From contig NZ_LRBG01000022.1 in assembly GCF_001580545.1 (NCBI RefSeq), positions 434,001-498,000 on the forward strand: a stretch of DNA of 64,000 nucleotides, in the 5' to 3' direction. This stretch comes from Paraburkholderia monticola. GTDB taxonomy: Bacteria; Pseudomonadota; Gammaproteobacteria; Burkholderiales; Burkholderiaceae. Below the pieces are notes generated by a model, which searched no databases, was not told the DNA's origin, and worked only from the letters and a program-made list of their open reading frames with translations. The position numbers and the translations under genes were made by a program. Positions 26,429 to 36,053 of the stretch are shown here, piece by piece. Each line of letters begins with the position of its first letter. The stretch's first letter is position 1.

Positions 26429-26984
26429 TCGCAATTGTCCTTGTGTGAATGCGAGGTGTCGGCGGCGGCCCGATCCATTACGTTTGCGGCGGATCGAGGC
26501 TCCACGTCAGTGGCTACATACCCGTCGGCGATTTGAAGCGAGCGCCGTGGCAGCCATTGTAAGAAGGATGCTCCGTTCAGCGCGCTACCGATAAGAAAGA
26601 TAATAGTTCGCGCATGATGGACAGCCAGTCGAAAGCCGCGCGGCGCGCGCGGGCTCGTCGGCCGATCCTACCGGCGCCAAAAAAGCGCCACTATATTGGC
26701 GGTGTGAACCCGGGTATCGCAACCGCGCGTGTTGCCAGCGGGATTTTGGCTACCGAAGGTAAGCGCTGTGCGACGCGGCCGACGCGAACCCGATACGGTT
26801 CGCTGATGCCGGCGGCGCGAAACACCCGTGCAAAGGCAGGCCTTTGGCGCGGGCAACCCCGAAGACGGCGAATCACGCTGGGTAACCGGGCCAACGGCGT
26901 TCAAGCGAACGCGACGGCACGGTGAGCGTGCCGCCGCATCGCGTTCGAACGGCTTTGCATGCAGGCAATCAGGCGGAGAGACGA
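26429..26984. other. Divergent intergenic region between hiuH and the 8-oxoguanine deaminase gene
   Basis: 556 bases containing the promoters of both units. Arg/Ala-rich short frames on both strands (for example 26614-26925 +) lack binding sites and domains, so I do not call a gene. No riboswitch fold could be supported by eye. Confidence 0.45.
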
Positions 26985-28373
26985 ATGACGATGAATCAGG
27001 TAGTGAAAGAGCCCGGCAAAACGCTGCTCGTGAAGCACGCGGACGTGCTGGTCACGATGGATGGCGAGCGGCGCGAACTGCGCGACGCGGGCCTTTATAT
27101 CGAGGACAACCGCATCGTCGCGGTCGGGCCGACGGATGAATTGCCGCCCACGGCCGACGAAGTGCTCGACCTGCGCGGCCACCTCGTGATTCCGGGCCTC
27201 GTCAACACGCATCACCACATGTACCAGAGCCTCACGCGCGCGATTCCCGCCGCGCAGAACGCCGAGCTGTTCGGCTGGCTCACGAATCTCTACAAGGTGT
27301 GGGCGAATCTGACGCCCGAGATGATCGACGTATCGACGCTGACCGCGATGGCCGAGCTGCTGCTGTCGGGCTGCACGACCTCGAGCGACCATCTGTATAT
27401 CTATCCGAACGGCAGCCGCCTCGACGACAGCATCGCCGCGGCGCAGCGCATCGGCATGCGCTTTCACGCGGCGCGCGGCAGCATGAGCGTGGGACAGAAA
27501 GACGGCGGCCTGCCGCCCGATTCGGTGGTCGAGCGCGAAGCGGACATCCTGAAGGACACGCAACGTCTGATCGAGACGTATCACGACGACGGCCGCTACG
27601 CGATGCTGCGCGTCGTCGTGGCGCCGTGCTCGCCGTTTTCGGTGAGCCGCGATCTGATGCGCGATTCGGCGCTGCTCGCGCGCCAGTACGGCGTGTCGCT
27701 GCACACGCATCTGGCGGAGAACGTCAACGACGTCGAGTACAGCCGCGAGAAGTTCGGCATGACGCCGGCCGAGTATGCGCACGATCTCGGCTGGGTCGGC
27801 CACGACGTATGGCATGCGCACTGCGTGCAACTCGACGACGCGGGCATCGCGCTGTTCGCGCGCACAGGGACCGGTGTCGCGCATTGTCCGTGTTCGAACA
27901 TGCGGCTTGCCTCGGGCATCGCGCCGGTGCGGCGCATGCGGCTCGCGGGCGTGCCGGTGGGGCTCGGTGTCGACGGCTCGGCCTCGAACGACGGCGCGCA
28001 GATGGTCGCCGAAGTGCGCCAGGCGCTGCTGCTGCAGCGGGTCGGTTTCGGGCCCGATGCGATGACCGCGCGCGAGGCGCTCGAAATCGCGACCCTGGGT
28101 GGCGCGCGGGTGCTCAATCGCGACGACATCGGCGCGCTCGCGCCCGGCATGGCGGCGGATTTCGTCGCGTTCGATCTGCGTCAGCCGCACTTTGCCGGCG
28201 CGCTGCACGATCCGGTGGCCGCGCTGGTGTTCTGCGCGCCATCGCAGGTCAGCTATAGCGTGATCGACGGCAAGGTGGTGGTGAAGGAAGGGCAGTTGGC
28301 GACGCTCGAACTCGGGCCGGTGATCGAGCGGCACAACCGGCTGGCGCGGCAGCTCTACGAGGCGGCGGCTTGA
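26985..28373 (+). CDS. 8-oxoguanine deaminase-type amidohydrolase
   Basis: 462 residues of the cytosine deaminase/TrzN-like amidohydrolase branch. Metal site: PGLVNTHHHMYQSLTRA near residue 70, the barrel HTHLAEN, the HAHCVQLD histidine, and late aspartate in GLGVDGSASND. The sequence style (HxxHMYQSLTRAIPAAQNAE) matches proteins annotated as 8-oxoguanine deaminase, which release urate from 8-oxoguanine. ATG 26985 is preceded by GGAGAG. Its location next to PuuD and the BMP importer supports a role in feeding purines to urate; guanine or isocytosine deamination cannot be excluded. Confidence 0.85.
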   Translation: MTMNQVVKEPGKTLLVKHADVLVTMDGERRELRDAGLYIEDNRIVAVGPTDELPPTADEVLDLRGHLVIPGLVNTHHHMYQSLTRAIPAAQNAELFGWLTNLYKVWANLTPEMIDVSTLTAMAELLLSGCTTSSDHLYIYPNGSRLDDSIAAAQRIGMRFHAARGSMSVGQKDGGLPPDSVVEREADILKDTQRLIETYHDDGRYAMLRVVVAPCSPFSVSRDLMRDSALLARQYGVSLHTHLAENVNDVEYSREKFGMTPAEYAHDLGWVGHDVWHAHCVQLDDAGIALFARTGTGVAHCPCSNMRLASGIAPVRRMRLAGVPVGLGVDGSASNDGAQMVAEVRQALLLQRVGFGPDAMTAREALEIATLGGARVLNRDDIGALAPGMAADFVAFDLRQPHFAGALHDPVAALVFCAPSQVSYSVIDGKVVVKEGQLATLELGPVIERHNRLARQLYEAAA

Positions 28374-28407
28374 GCGCGGCAGGCGCCGCAGCGGCGCCGG
28401 CAGGTCA

Positions 28408-29340
28408 TCACGGCTTGTCGATCAGCGTACGGGTCGCCTCGCCCACCAGACTGCGCAGCCAGCGCACTTCGTCGGAGTAATGCACGCGTTCGTGCCACAG
28501 CTGGTAGTACTGCATCGGCGGGAAGTCGAGCGGCGCGGGCACCACGGTCAGCGGCAGGAACTTCGCGTAGTAGTCGGCAAAGAGGCGCGTCGTCGTGAAG
28601 ATCAGATCGGACTTGATCAGCACGTACGGCGCGAGATTGAAGTAGGGCAGCGTGACGACCACGTGGCGCTTCAAGCGCTCGCGCGCGAGGTGAACGTCGA
28701 TCGCGCCGCGCTGGCCGACCGAGTACGGCGTCGGCGCGAGATGCGGTGCGTTCAGGTACTGGTCGAGCGTGAGGCCGCCGCGTTTGGCGAACGGATGCGT
28801 GTTGCTCATCAGGCAGACGATCTGATCGACGAACAGGTTCGACAGATGCAACTGCTCGGGCGGCTCGGGCCAGTTGCCGACGACGATGTCGAGCTTGCCG
28901 TCCTCGAGCGCGAGTTCGTAGTCGAACGCGGGGCCGAGCGAATGGAATTCGAGCGTCGCGTTCGGCGCGGCCTGGCGGAAACGTTCGACGACCGTCGGCA
29001 CGAACAGCACGTTCAGGTAGTCGGGGCAGCCGATCCGGTAGCAGCGGATCGACGTGGCCGGATCGAAGTTGTGCTGTTGGAACTTGATGCGCTCGATCTC
29101 GCGCAGCGCGTTCTGCACCGGTTCGAGCAGGCGCAGGCCGTACTCGGTCGGCACCATGCCGGACTTGCCGCGTACCAGCAGCGGGTCACCGGTGATGTCG
29201 CGCAGACGGCGCAGCGCCGCGCTGATCGCGGGTTGGGACTGGTTCAGTTTGACGGCGGCGCGCGTGACGCTGCGCTCCATCAGTAACGTGTGCAACACGC
29301 GCAGAAGGTACGTGTCGATCGCCTCGCGTTGCTGGCTCAT
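28408..29340 (-). CDS. LysR-family regulator, PcpR/NodD-like branch
   Basis: 310 residues. The helix-turn-helix is RSVTRAAVKLNQSQPAISAA (residues ~22-42), followed by a PBP-like effector domain (YRIGCPDYLNVLFVPTVVER). The start MSQQREAIDTYLLRVLHTLL is a typical first helix. It is convergent with the 8-oxoguanine deaminase gene and divergent from the BMP ABC importer operon, so it most likely controls the importer in response to a purine. Confidence 0.92.
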   Translation of the reverse strand: MSQQREAIDTYLLRVLHTLLMERSVTRAAVKLNQSQPAISAALRRLRDITGDPLLVRGKSGMVPTEYGLRLLEPVQNALREIERIKFQQHNFDPATSIRCYRIGCPDYLNVLFVPTVVERFRQAAPNATLEFHSLGPAFDYELALEDGKLDIVVGNWPEPPEQLHLSNLFVDQIVCLMSNTHPFAKRGGLTLDQYLNAPHLAPTPYSVGQRGAIDVHLARERLKRHVVVTLPYFNLAPYVLIKSDLIFTTTRLFADYYAKFLPLTVVPAPLDFPPMQYYQLWHERVHYSDEVRWLRSLVGEATRTLIDKP

Positions 29341-29552
29341 GGACTCTCCGAAATATATGTGCTGGCTGATCGAACGGGCGTGGGGGTATATGCGTTTTAA
29401 TATGCACGAAAAACGGCGTCAAGAGAGGCATACCCGCAGAGCTTGCAGTGGCGCGGGTTTGCGGCAATTTTGGCAACTCGACTGAGTGGGTCGAATTAGG
29501 TATCGTCATCCGGTTGTGGTGACGGATCGTCACGAACGCACTACGGAATCTC

Positions 29553-31151
29553 ATGAGCGACACTCCACTTAGCGGCGGCGCGCAATTCACCGGCGGGGCA
29601 GTGCCCCGGCTCGCGCTCACGGGCATCACGAAGCAGTACCCGGCCGTGCGCGCCAACGACGACGTCACGCTCGTCGTCGCACCCGGCGAAATCCACGCGG
29701 TGCTCGGCGAGAACGGCGCGGGCAAGAGCACGCTGATGAAGATCATCTACGGCGCGGTGCGCCCCGACGCCGGCGAGATTCGCTGGGAAGGCGAGACGGT
29801 CGAGATCGCGAGCCCGGCGGCCGCGCGCAAGCTCGGCGTCGGCATGGTGTTCCAGCACTTCTCGCTGTTCGAGACGCTGACGGTCGGCGAAAACATCGCG
29901 CTCGCGCTCGACGAACCATTCGATCTGAAGACGCTCGCCAAACGCATTCGCGAGGTGTCGGCCGACTACGGGCTCGATATCGACCCGCAGCGGCACGTGC
30001 ACAGCCTGACGGTGGGCGAGCGGCAGCGCGTCGAAATCGTGCGCTGCCTGCTGCAGAATCCGCGTCTGCTGATCATGGACGAGCCGACCTCGGTGCTGAC
30101 GCCGCAGGCGGTTCGCAAGCTCTTCACGACGCTGCGCCGGCTCGCGGCCGAGGGCTGCAGCATCCTCTACATCAGCCACAAGCTCGACGAAATCCAGGAA
30201 CTGTGCGACACCGCCACCGTCATGCGCGGCGGTCGCGTGACGGGTCACGTGAGCCCGAAGAACGAGACGCATGCGTCGCTCGCGCAGTTGATGGTCGGCC
30301 ATTCGCTGCCGGACTACACGCGACGCGAGCACAAGCCGGGCGCGGTGCTGCTCGCCGTCAAACAGTTGTCGGTGGCGAGCGACGATCCGTTCGGCACGTC
30401 GTTGCGCGACGTGTCGTTCAGCGTGCATGCGGGCGAGATCTTCGGCATTGCCGGGGTGTCGGGCAACGGCCAGGCGGAACTGCTGGCGGCGCTGTCCGGA
30501 GAAAAACGCGCGGACAGGCGCAGTCTTTCGGCCGACGCGATCACGATCTGCGGCAAGCCGGCCGCGCGCCTCGGCGCGGGCGGACGGCGCGCGCTCGGCT
30601 TCGGCTTCGTGCCCGAGGAACGGCTCGGCCGCGGTGCGGTGCCGGCGATGAGCCTCGCGGACAACGCGCTGTTGACCGCGCATCGGCAGGGCATGGTGAG
30701 CTCGGGCTGGATCCGGGCGGGCGCGATGCGCGCGTTCGCCAGGCGCTGCATCGACGGGTTCGACGTGCGCTGCGGCGGCCCCGACGCGCTCGCGCAAAGT
30801 CTGTCGGGCGGCAATCTGCAGAAATACATCATGGGCCGCGAAATCCTGCAGGCGCCGAAGGTGCTGGTCGTCGCACAGCCGACGTGGGGCGTCGATGTCG
30901 GTGCGTCCGCGTTCATCCGGCAGCAACTGCTCGATCTGTCGGCACGGGGCGTGGCGATCCTGGTGATCTCGGAAGAGCTGGAAGAGCTGTTCGATATCTG
31001 CGACCGGATCGCGGTGCTCGCAGGCGGGCGGCTCTCGCCGGTGCGCGCGACCGGCGCGACCAACGCCGAGGAAATCGGCCGCTGGATGGCGGGGCTGTTC
31101 GGCGACCGCGAGGGCGCGGCGCCCGCGGCGGACCAGCCGGCGCATGCGTGA
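29553..31151 (+). CDS. BMP-type nucleoside/purine ABC importer, duplicated ATPase
   Basis: 532 residues with two fused nucleotide-binding domains, the RbsA/MglA/YufO arrangement. Domain 1 has Walker A GENGAGKST, signature LTVGERQRVE and Walker B LLIMDEPTSVLTP. Domain 2 has a degenerate P-loop (GVSGNGQAEL), signature LSGGNLQKYIMGREI and VAQPTWGVDVGA, which is typical of BMP-family systems. Start ATG at 29553 (MSDTPLSGG). It leads an operon with two permeases and a BMP lipoprotein-like binding protein. Confidence 0.93.
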   Translation: MSDTPLSGGAQFTGGAVPRLALTGITKQYPAVRANDDVTLVVAPGEIHAVLGENGAGKSTLMKIIYGAVRPDAGEIRWEGETVEIASPAAARKLGVGMVFQHFSLFETLTVGENIALALDEPFDLKTLAKRIREVSADYGLDIDPQRHVHSLTVGERQRVEIVRCLLQNPRLLIMDEPTSVLTPQAVRKLFTTLRRLAAEGCSILYISHKLDEIQELCDTATVMRGGRVTGHVSPKNETHASLAQLMVGHSLPDYTRREHKPGAVLLAVKQLSVASDDPFGTSLRDVSFSVHAGEIFGIAGVSGNGQAELLAALSGEKRADRRSLSADAITICGKPAARLGAGGRRALGFGFVPEERLGRGAVPAMSLADNALLTAHRQGMVSSGWIRAGAMRAFARRCIDGFDVRCGGPDALAQSLSGGNLQKYIMGREILQAPKVLVVAQPTWGVDVGASAFIRQQLLDLSARGVAILVISEELEELFDICDRIAVLAGGRLSPVRATGATNAEEIGRWMAGLFGDREGAAPAADQPAHA

Positions 31152-31262
31152 GGCGAGGTGGCGCCCGCGGCGAGCCCGCTCGCAACGCCCTCAGCCGAAA
31201 CGCTAGCCACGCACGCGACTGCGGACCCTGAAGAATAGAACCCGAACGAACCCACGCTACCC

Positions 31263-32366
31263 ATGATGCTTCCTTATCGACTCGAAGCCCGCACGACGCC
31301 GTCGCGCACGATGCAGCTCGCCGTGCCGTTGATCGCCGCGTTGCTGACGCTCGCGATCGGCTTCCTGATCTTCGGCCTCGTCGGCCGCGACCCGTTGCAG
31401 GCGATGCACGCGTTCTTCATCGAACCGCTCTCCAGCGTCAACGGCTGGTCCGAACTGCTGCTGAAGGCGTCGCCGCTGTGCCTGATCGGCCTCGGTCTCG
31501 CCATCGGTTATCGCGCGAACGTGTGGAACATCGGCGCCGAAGGGCAGATGCTGCTCGGCGGCATCGCGGCGAGCGGCGTGGCGATCTATTTCGATCAGGC
31601 GAGCGGCTGGTGGATCCTGCCGACCATGATGGTGGCCGGCGTCCTCGGCGGCATGGCGTGGGCCGCGATTCCCGCATTCCTGAAGAGCCGCTTCAACACC
31701 AACGAGATTCTCGTGAGCCTGATGCTCACGTACGTCGCGACGCAGCTGCTGATCTATCTCGTGAGCGGGCCGTGGCGCGACCCGCAGGGCATGAATTTTC
31801 CGCTCTCGGAGATGTTCAGCGGCGACGCGCTGTATCCGGTGCTGTACGGCGACTGGCACTGGAAATTCCTGCGCGGCACGCGGCTGAATGCCTCGATCTT
31901 TCTGACGCTGATCGCGATTCCGCTCGTGTGGCTGTTCATGCGCAAGAGCTTCGCGGGCTACCGGATGAACGTCGGCGGACTGGCGCCGCTCGCCGCGCGC
32001 TATGCCGGTTTCTCCGACAAGAAAACCATCTGGACCTCGCTGCTGATCAGCGGCGGCCTCGCGGGCCTCGCCGGCATGGGCGAGATCGCCGGTCCGATCG
32101 GCCAGTTGCAGGCGACGTGGTCGCCGGGATACGGCTTCACCGCGATCATCGTCGTGTTCGTCGGTCGGCTGCATCCGCTTGGCATCGTGCTCGCGAGCCT
32201 GTTGATGGCGCTGCTGTATCTCGGCGGCGAAGCGGTGCAGACCTCGATGCAGTTGCCGCAGGCGCTCTCGGGCGTGTTCCAGGGCTTGCTGCTGTTCTGC
32301 CTGCTCGGCGCCGACCTGTTCGTGAATTACCGCGTGCGGCGCCGCTCGGCCGCAGTGGTTCACTAA
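31263..32366 (+). CDS. ABC importer permease 1 (BPD_transp_2 family)
   Basis: 367 residues with about nine hydrophobic helices. ANVWNIGAEGQMLLGGIAAS and FNTNEILVSLMLTYVATQLL are hallmarks of the first permease in nucleoside BMP importers. It starts MMLPYRLEARTTPSRT; the second Met at 31266 is equally possible. It lies 111 bases after the ATPase and 11 bases before permease 2. Confidence 0.93.
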   Translation: MMLPYRLEARTTPSRTMQLAVPLIAALLTLAIGFLIFGLVGRDPLQAMHAFFIEPLSSVNGWSELLLKASPLCLIGLGLAIGYRANVWNIGAEGQMLLGGIAASGVAIYFDQASGWWILPTMMVAGVLGGMAWAAIPAFLKSRFNTNEILVSLMLTYVATQLLIYLVSGPWRDPQGMNFPLSEMFSGDALYPVLYGDWHWKFLRGTRLNASIFLTLIAIPLVWLFMRKSFAGYRMNVGGLAPLAARYAGFSDKKTIWTSLLISGGLAGLAGMGEIAGPIGQLQATWSPGYGFTAIIVVFVGRLHPLGIVLASLLMALLYLGGEAVQTSMQLPQALSGVFQGLLLFCLLGADLFVNYRVRRRSAAVVH

Positions 32367-32377
32367 GCTCGCCAATT

Positions 32378-33307
32378 ATGGATATCCAGCAAGCCAGCGC
32401 GCTCACGTCGAGCGCGATCACCGCATCGATCCCGCTGATGTTCGCGGGCGCCGGCGAACTCGTCGCCGAAAAATCGGGTGTGCTCAACCTCGGCGTGGAA
32501 GGGATGATGCTGATGGGCGCCGTGAGCGGCTACGCGGTCACGTCGATCACCGGCAGCCCGTGGCTCGGCGTGCTCGCCGCGATCGGCGCCGGTCTCGCGA
32601 TGTCGCTGCTGTTCGCGTTCCTCACGCTGACGATGCTCGCCAACCAGGTCGCGACCGGCCTGTCGCTGACGATCTTCGGCATCGGGCTGTCCGCGTATGT
32701 CGGCAAGCCGTACACGTCGGCCGCGGTGCGCGCGACGATCGATACGTGGACCATCCCGGGTCTGTCGAAAATTCCGGTGCTCGGCCCGGCGCTGTTCACC
32801 CTCACGCCGCTCGATTACCTCGCGTTCCTGATGTTCGCGGTCATCGGCTGGTTCCTGTATCGCACGCGCGCGGGGCTCGTGCTGCGTTCGGTCGGCGAGT
32901 CGCCGCAGGTTGCGCACTCGGTCGGCTTTCCGGTGGTCGGCGTGCGCTATGGTGCGGTTGCGTTCGGCGGCGGCATGGCGGGACTGGCCGGCGGCTACTA
33001 TTCGATCGTCAATCTGCACCTGTGGCAGGAGAACCTGACTTCGGGCCGCGGCTGGATCGCGCTGGCGCTCGTCGTATTCGCGACGTGGCGGCCGGGTCGT
33101 CTTCTGATCGGCGCGCTGCTGTTCGGCGCGGTGACCGGTCTGCAGTTCTACGCGCAGGCGATCGGCGTGCCGGTGCCGACGCAGTTCCTCGCGATGCTGC
33201 CGTACGTCGCGACGATCGTCGTGCTCGCGCTGATTTCGCGCAATCCGAACACGATCCGGCTCAATGCGCCGGCGTCGCTCGGCAAGCCGTTTTTCTCGGC
33301 GGGCTGA
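32378..33307 (+). CDS. ABC importer permease 2 (BPD_transp_2 family)
   Basis: 309 residues, hydrophobic, with GELVAEKSGVLNLGVEGMML and ATGLSLTIFGIGLSAYVGKP, typical of the second permease of BMP-type nucleoside/purine importers. It forms the heterodimeric channel with permease 1. The ATG at 32378 (MDIQQASALTSS) is the only start that preserves this N-terminus. Confidence 0.93.
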   Translation: MDIQQASALTSSAITASIPLMFAGAGELVAEKSGVLNLGVEGMMLMGAVSGYAVTSITGSPWLGVLAAIGAGLAMSLLFAFLTLTMLANQVATGLSLTIFGIGLSAYVGKPYTSAAVRATIDTWTIPGLSKIPVLGPALFTLTPLDYLAFLMFAVIGWFLYRTRAGLVLRSVGESPQVAHSVGFPVVGVRYGAVAFGGGMAGLAGGYYSIVNLHLWQENLTSGRGWIALALVVFATWRPGRLLIGALLFGAVTGLQFYAQAIGVPVPTQFLAMLPYVATIVVLALISRNPNTIRLNAPASLGKPFFSAG

Positions 33308-33389
33308 CGCGACACCAGGCGACCCCCGGCAACACACGTTCTTATCGATCCGCTCAACACTATTCGCTCATCACGACAGGGGAAAGAAA

Positions 33390-34484
33390 ATGAAGAGAAG
33401 AAATCTGCTGACCGCATTCGCGTGGGGCGCGGCGTCGCTCGCACTGGCCGCGCCGCTCGCGCAAACCGCGCAGGCCGCCGATGTGCCGGGCGTCGCGTTC
33501 GTCTATCTCGGCAATCCGGGCGATGCCGGCTGGACCTTCGCGCACGATCAGGGCTCGAAGGAAGCCGAGGCGAAGTTCGGCAACAAGATCAAGATCACGC
33601 GCGTCGAGAACGTGCCCGAGTCGGCCGACTCCGAGCGCGTGTTCCGCGACCTCGCGAACAAGGGCAACAAGATCATCTTCGGCACGAGCTTCGGCTTCCA
33701 GGACTTCCAGCTGAAGGTCGCCAAGGACTTCCCCGACACCGTGTTCCTGCACGCGACCGGCTACAAGAAGGCGCCGAACTTCGGTACCTACGACGTGCGC
33801 ATGTACCAGGGCGCGTATCTGGCCGGCGTCGCCGCGGGCTACGTGACGAAGAGCAACACGCTCGGTTTCGTCGCGTCGGTGCCGATTCCGGAAGTGGTGC
33901 GCAACATCAACGCGTTCACGCTCGGCGCGCGCTCGGTGAATCCGAAGGTGCACACGAAGGTGATCTGGATCAACAGCTGGTTCGATCCGGGCAAGGAAAA
34001 GCAGGCCGCCGAGACGCTGATCGGCCAGGGCGCCGACGTGCTGCTGCAGAACACCGATTCGAGCGCCACGCTCGCGACCGCGTCGGAGAAACACGTGCAC
34101 GCGTTCGGCTGGGATTCGGACATGAAGAAGTTCGGTCCTGACGCGCATCTCGGTTCGGTGGTCGCGCACTGGGGCGTGTACTACACCGCGGTGATCCAGC
34201 AGGTGCTCGACGGCAAGTGGAAGAACGATCCGGTGTGGTGGGGCCTGCCGCAAAAGGCCGTCAATCTCGAGGATCTGAACACCTCGGTAATTCCGGCCGA
34301 TGGGCAGAAGCAGGTCGCCGCGAAGCGCGACGAGCTCGCGAGCGGCAAGCGCGACGTCTTTACGGGTCCGATCAAGGATCAGTCGGGTACGGTGAAGGTG
34401 CCTGAAGGCAAGACGCTGACCGATCCGGAGTTGCAGCGCCTGAACTGGTATGTCGAGGGGGTGGACGGCTCGCTGCCGAAGTAA
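33390..34484 (+). CDS. BMP-family ABC substrate-binding protein
   Basis: 364 residues. A Sec signal (MKRRNLLTAFAWGAASLALA, cleavage near QAA-DVPG) is followed by the BMP fold: AFVYLGNPGDAGWTFAHDQG, GTYDVRMYQGAYLAGVAAGY and HAFGWDSDMKKFGPDAHLGS. No lipobox cysteine is present, so it is a soluble periplasmic receptor. BMP proteins bind nucleosides or purines. The ATG at 33390 follows AGGGGAAAGAAA. It is the last gene of the importer operon. Confidence 0.93.
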   Translation: MKRRNLLTAFAWGAASLALAAPLAQTAQAADVPGVAFVYLGNPGDAGWTFAHDQGSKEAEAKFGNKIKITRVENVPESADSERVFRDLANKGNKIIFGTSFGFQDFQLKVAKDFPDTVFLHATGYKKAPNFGTYDVRMYQGAYLAGVAAGYVTKSNTLGFVASVPIPEVVRNINAFTLGARSVNPKVHTKVIWINSWFDPGKEKQAAETLIGQGADVLLQNTDSSATLATASEKHVHAFGWDSDMKKFGPDAHLGSVVAHWGVYYTAVIQQVLDGKWKNDPVWWGLPQKAVNLEDLNTSVIPADGQKQVAAKRDELASGKRDVFTGPIKDQSGTVKVPEGKTLTDPELQRLNWYVEGVDGSLPK

Positions 34485-34536
34485 ATCGCGTTGACTTGCC
34501 CGCGGTGTTTGCCGCCGCGGACGGCGTAATGTTGAA

Positions 34537-34575
34537 GAAGCTGCGTCCAGCCTCGGTTGGACGCAGCTTTTTTAT
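34537..34575 (+). terminator. Rho-independent terminator after the BMP importer operon
   Basis: AGCTGCGTCCA and TGGACGCAGCT form an 11-bp stem (34539-34568) followed by TTTTTT. It separates the importer from the convergent dodecin gene. Confidence 0.93.
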
Positions 34576-34594
34576 GTGCTGCTTTCGCTGCCGC

Positions 34595-34804
34595 TCAGTC
34601 CTCGATGCGCAGGCCGACCTTCAGCGTCACCTGCCAGTACGCGACCTTGCCGTCCTCGATCTGGCCGCGCGTTTCCGTGACCTCGAACCAGTGCAGATTG
34701 CGCAGCGTTTTCGACGCCTTGGCAATCGCGGTGGTGATGGCGTCGTCGATCGATTTCTTCGACGAACCGGTCAGTTCGATCTTCTTGTAAACGTGCTCTG
34801 ACAT
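34595..34804 (-). CDS. Dodecin family flavin-binding protein
   Basis: 69 residues, the normal dodecin length. It shows the strand-helix-strand-strand pattern VYKKIELTGSSKKSIDDAI, LRNLHWFEVTETRGQI (with the aromatic W that stacks on flavin) and VAYWQVTLKVGLRI. Dodecins form hollow dodecamers that bind and store riboflavin or FMN. The upstream minus strand has AGGAGGACTTTCC before the ATG at 34804, an excellent binding site. Confidence 0.93.
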   Translation of the reverse strand: MSEHVYKKIELTGSSKKSIDDAITTAIAKASKTLRNLHWFEVTETRGQIEDGKVAYWQVTLKVGLRIED

Positions 34805-35015
34805 GGAAAGTCCTCCTTGGTGTGCGTCGCTGGTCGGGAAAACGCTGCTCGAAAAACGCGCATGGAAAAAAGTATAGGCGGATCAGACGTTGCCGCCAGC
34901 ACTGCTGGTGCCGCACGTCCCATGCCCGGTATCGCGCGAACTCGCCGCCTGGCGCGGCCGTTATCATGAGCACGCAACATAATCCATTCAATCTGATAGC
35001 CGACGAGGTTCGAAC

Positions 35016-35960
35016 GTGGAAACTGGTTTTTGCGGCCCCGGTCTGATGGGCGCGCCGATGATCCGGCATTTGCTGCGCGCGGGACATACCGTGCATGTGT
35101 GGAATCGCACGCGGGCCAAGGCCGAGGCCTTGCGGGCCGAGGGGGCGCACGTCGTCGATACGCCGCGCGAACTGGCCGCGCGCTGCGACGCAGTGCTGCT
35201 GTGCGTCGCCGACGCGGCGGCGGTCGAACAGACCGTGTTCGGCCCGGCCGGGTTGCTCGATGGGGAGCCGGGGGCCGGCCGTCCGGGGGCCGGCCGTCCG
35301 GGGGCCGGCCATCCAGCCGCGTCGCGCCGCCTGCGCTGGATCGTCGATCATTCGAGCATTCCGCCGGCCGCGACGCGTGCGTTGGCGCGGCGGGCGGCGG
35401 ACAGCGCGGCCCCCATCGGCTGGATCGACGCGCCGGTCTCGGGCGGCGTCGCCGGCGCGACGGCCGGCACGCTCGCGATCATGGCCGGCGGCGCCGCCAG
35501 CGATCTCGCCGCGGTACGCCCCTTGCTCGACGCTTACGCGGCGCGCGTCACGCACATGGGCGACGTCGGTGCGGGGCAAACCGCGAAGCTGTGCAACCAG
35601 GCGATCGTCACGGCGACCGTTGCCGCGATCGCCGAGGCGGTGAGCCTCGCGCAGCGCAGCGGCATCGACGCCGCGAAGCTGCCCGAGGCGCTCGCCGGCG
35701 GCTGGGCCGATTCGGTGCTGCTGCGGACCTTCGTACCGCGCATGACCCAAAGCGGCCTCGCGCCGATCGGCGCATTGCGCACGTTCCAGAAGGACGTCGA
35801 CACGGTCGCCGCGACGGCCTACGAGACGGGTACGCCGATGCCGGTCGCGTCGACCGTGCAGCAATTGCTGCGACTGGGTGCCGCGATGGGGCTCGCCGAC
35901 GCGGATTTTTCGGCCTTCATCGACATTCTGCAGACGCCGCGCAGCGGCTCGGGCGGGTGA
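35016..35960 (+). CDS. NAD(P)-dependent 3-hydroxyisobutyrate dehydrogenase-like oxidoreductase
   Basis: 314 residues of the beta-hydroxyacid dehydrogenase family. The Rossmann start is GFCGPGLMGAPMIRHLLRAG, with VWNRTRAKAE selecting the cofactor. The substrate signature is DAPVSGGVAGATAGTLAIMA and the catalytic lysine lies in GAGQTAKLCNQ. The start is the GTG at 35016 after GAGGTTCGAAC. An insertion of three 15-bp repeats (35268-35312) adds GAGRP units in a surface loop. Substrate (for example tartronate semialdehyde versus a hydroxyacid) is not determined. Confidence 0.88.
   Translation: METGFCGPGLMGAPMIRHLLRAGHTVHVWNRTRAKAEALRAEGAHVVDTPRELAARCDAVLLCVADAAAVEQTVFGPAGLLDGEPGAGRPGAGRPGAGHPAASRRLRWIVDHSSIPPAATRALARRAADSAAPIGWIDAPVSGGVAGATAGTLAIMAGGAASDLAAVRPLLDAYAARVTHMGDVGAGQTAKLCNQAIVTATVAAIAEAVSLAQRSGIDAAKLPEALAGGWADSVLLRTFVPRMTQSGLAPIGALRTFQKDVDTVAATAYETGTPMPVASTVQQLLRLGAAMGLADADFSAFIDILQTPRSGSGG
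35268..35312 (+). repeat. 15-bp tandem repeat, three copies, inside the dehydrogenase gene
   Basis: CCGGGGGCCGGCCGT is repeated at 35268-35282 and 35283-35297, with a third copy ending AT at 35298-35312. The length is a multiple of three so the frame is kept, adding Gly-Ala-Gly-Arg-Pro units. Confidence 0.95.
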
Positions 35961-36053
35961 CGCGGGCCGCGCCGGACGAAGTCTCGGGATGAAATCTTCA
36001 AACCTGCTAAAATAGTGGGTTTTTCGCCGATATCACATTCAAAGGGACGCGCC

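Noticed and set aside
24665..26536. 623-codon plus-strand frame opposite puuD and hiuH
   Set aside because: Composition-driven antisense frame; both minus-strand genes are clearly real.
26614..26925. 103-codon frame before the 8-oxoguanine deaminase gene
   Set aside because: Basic, low-information sequence without a binding site or family; not supported as a gene.
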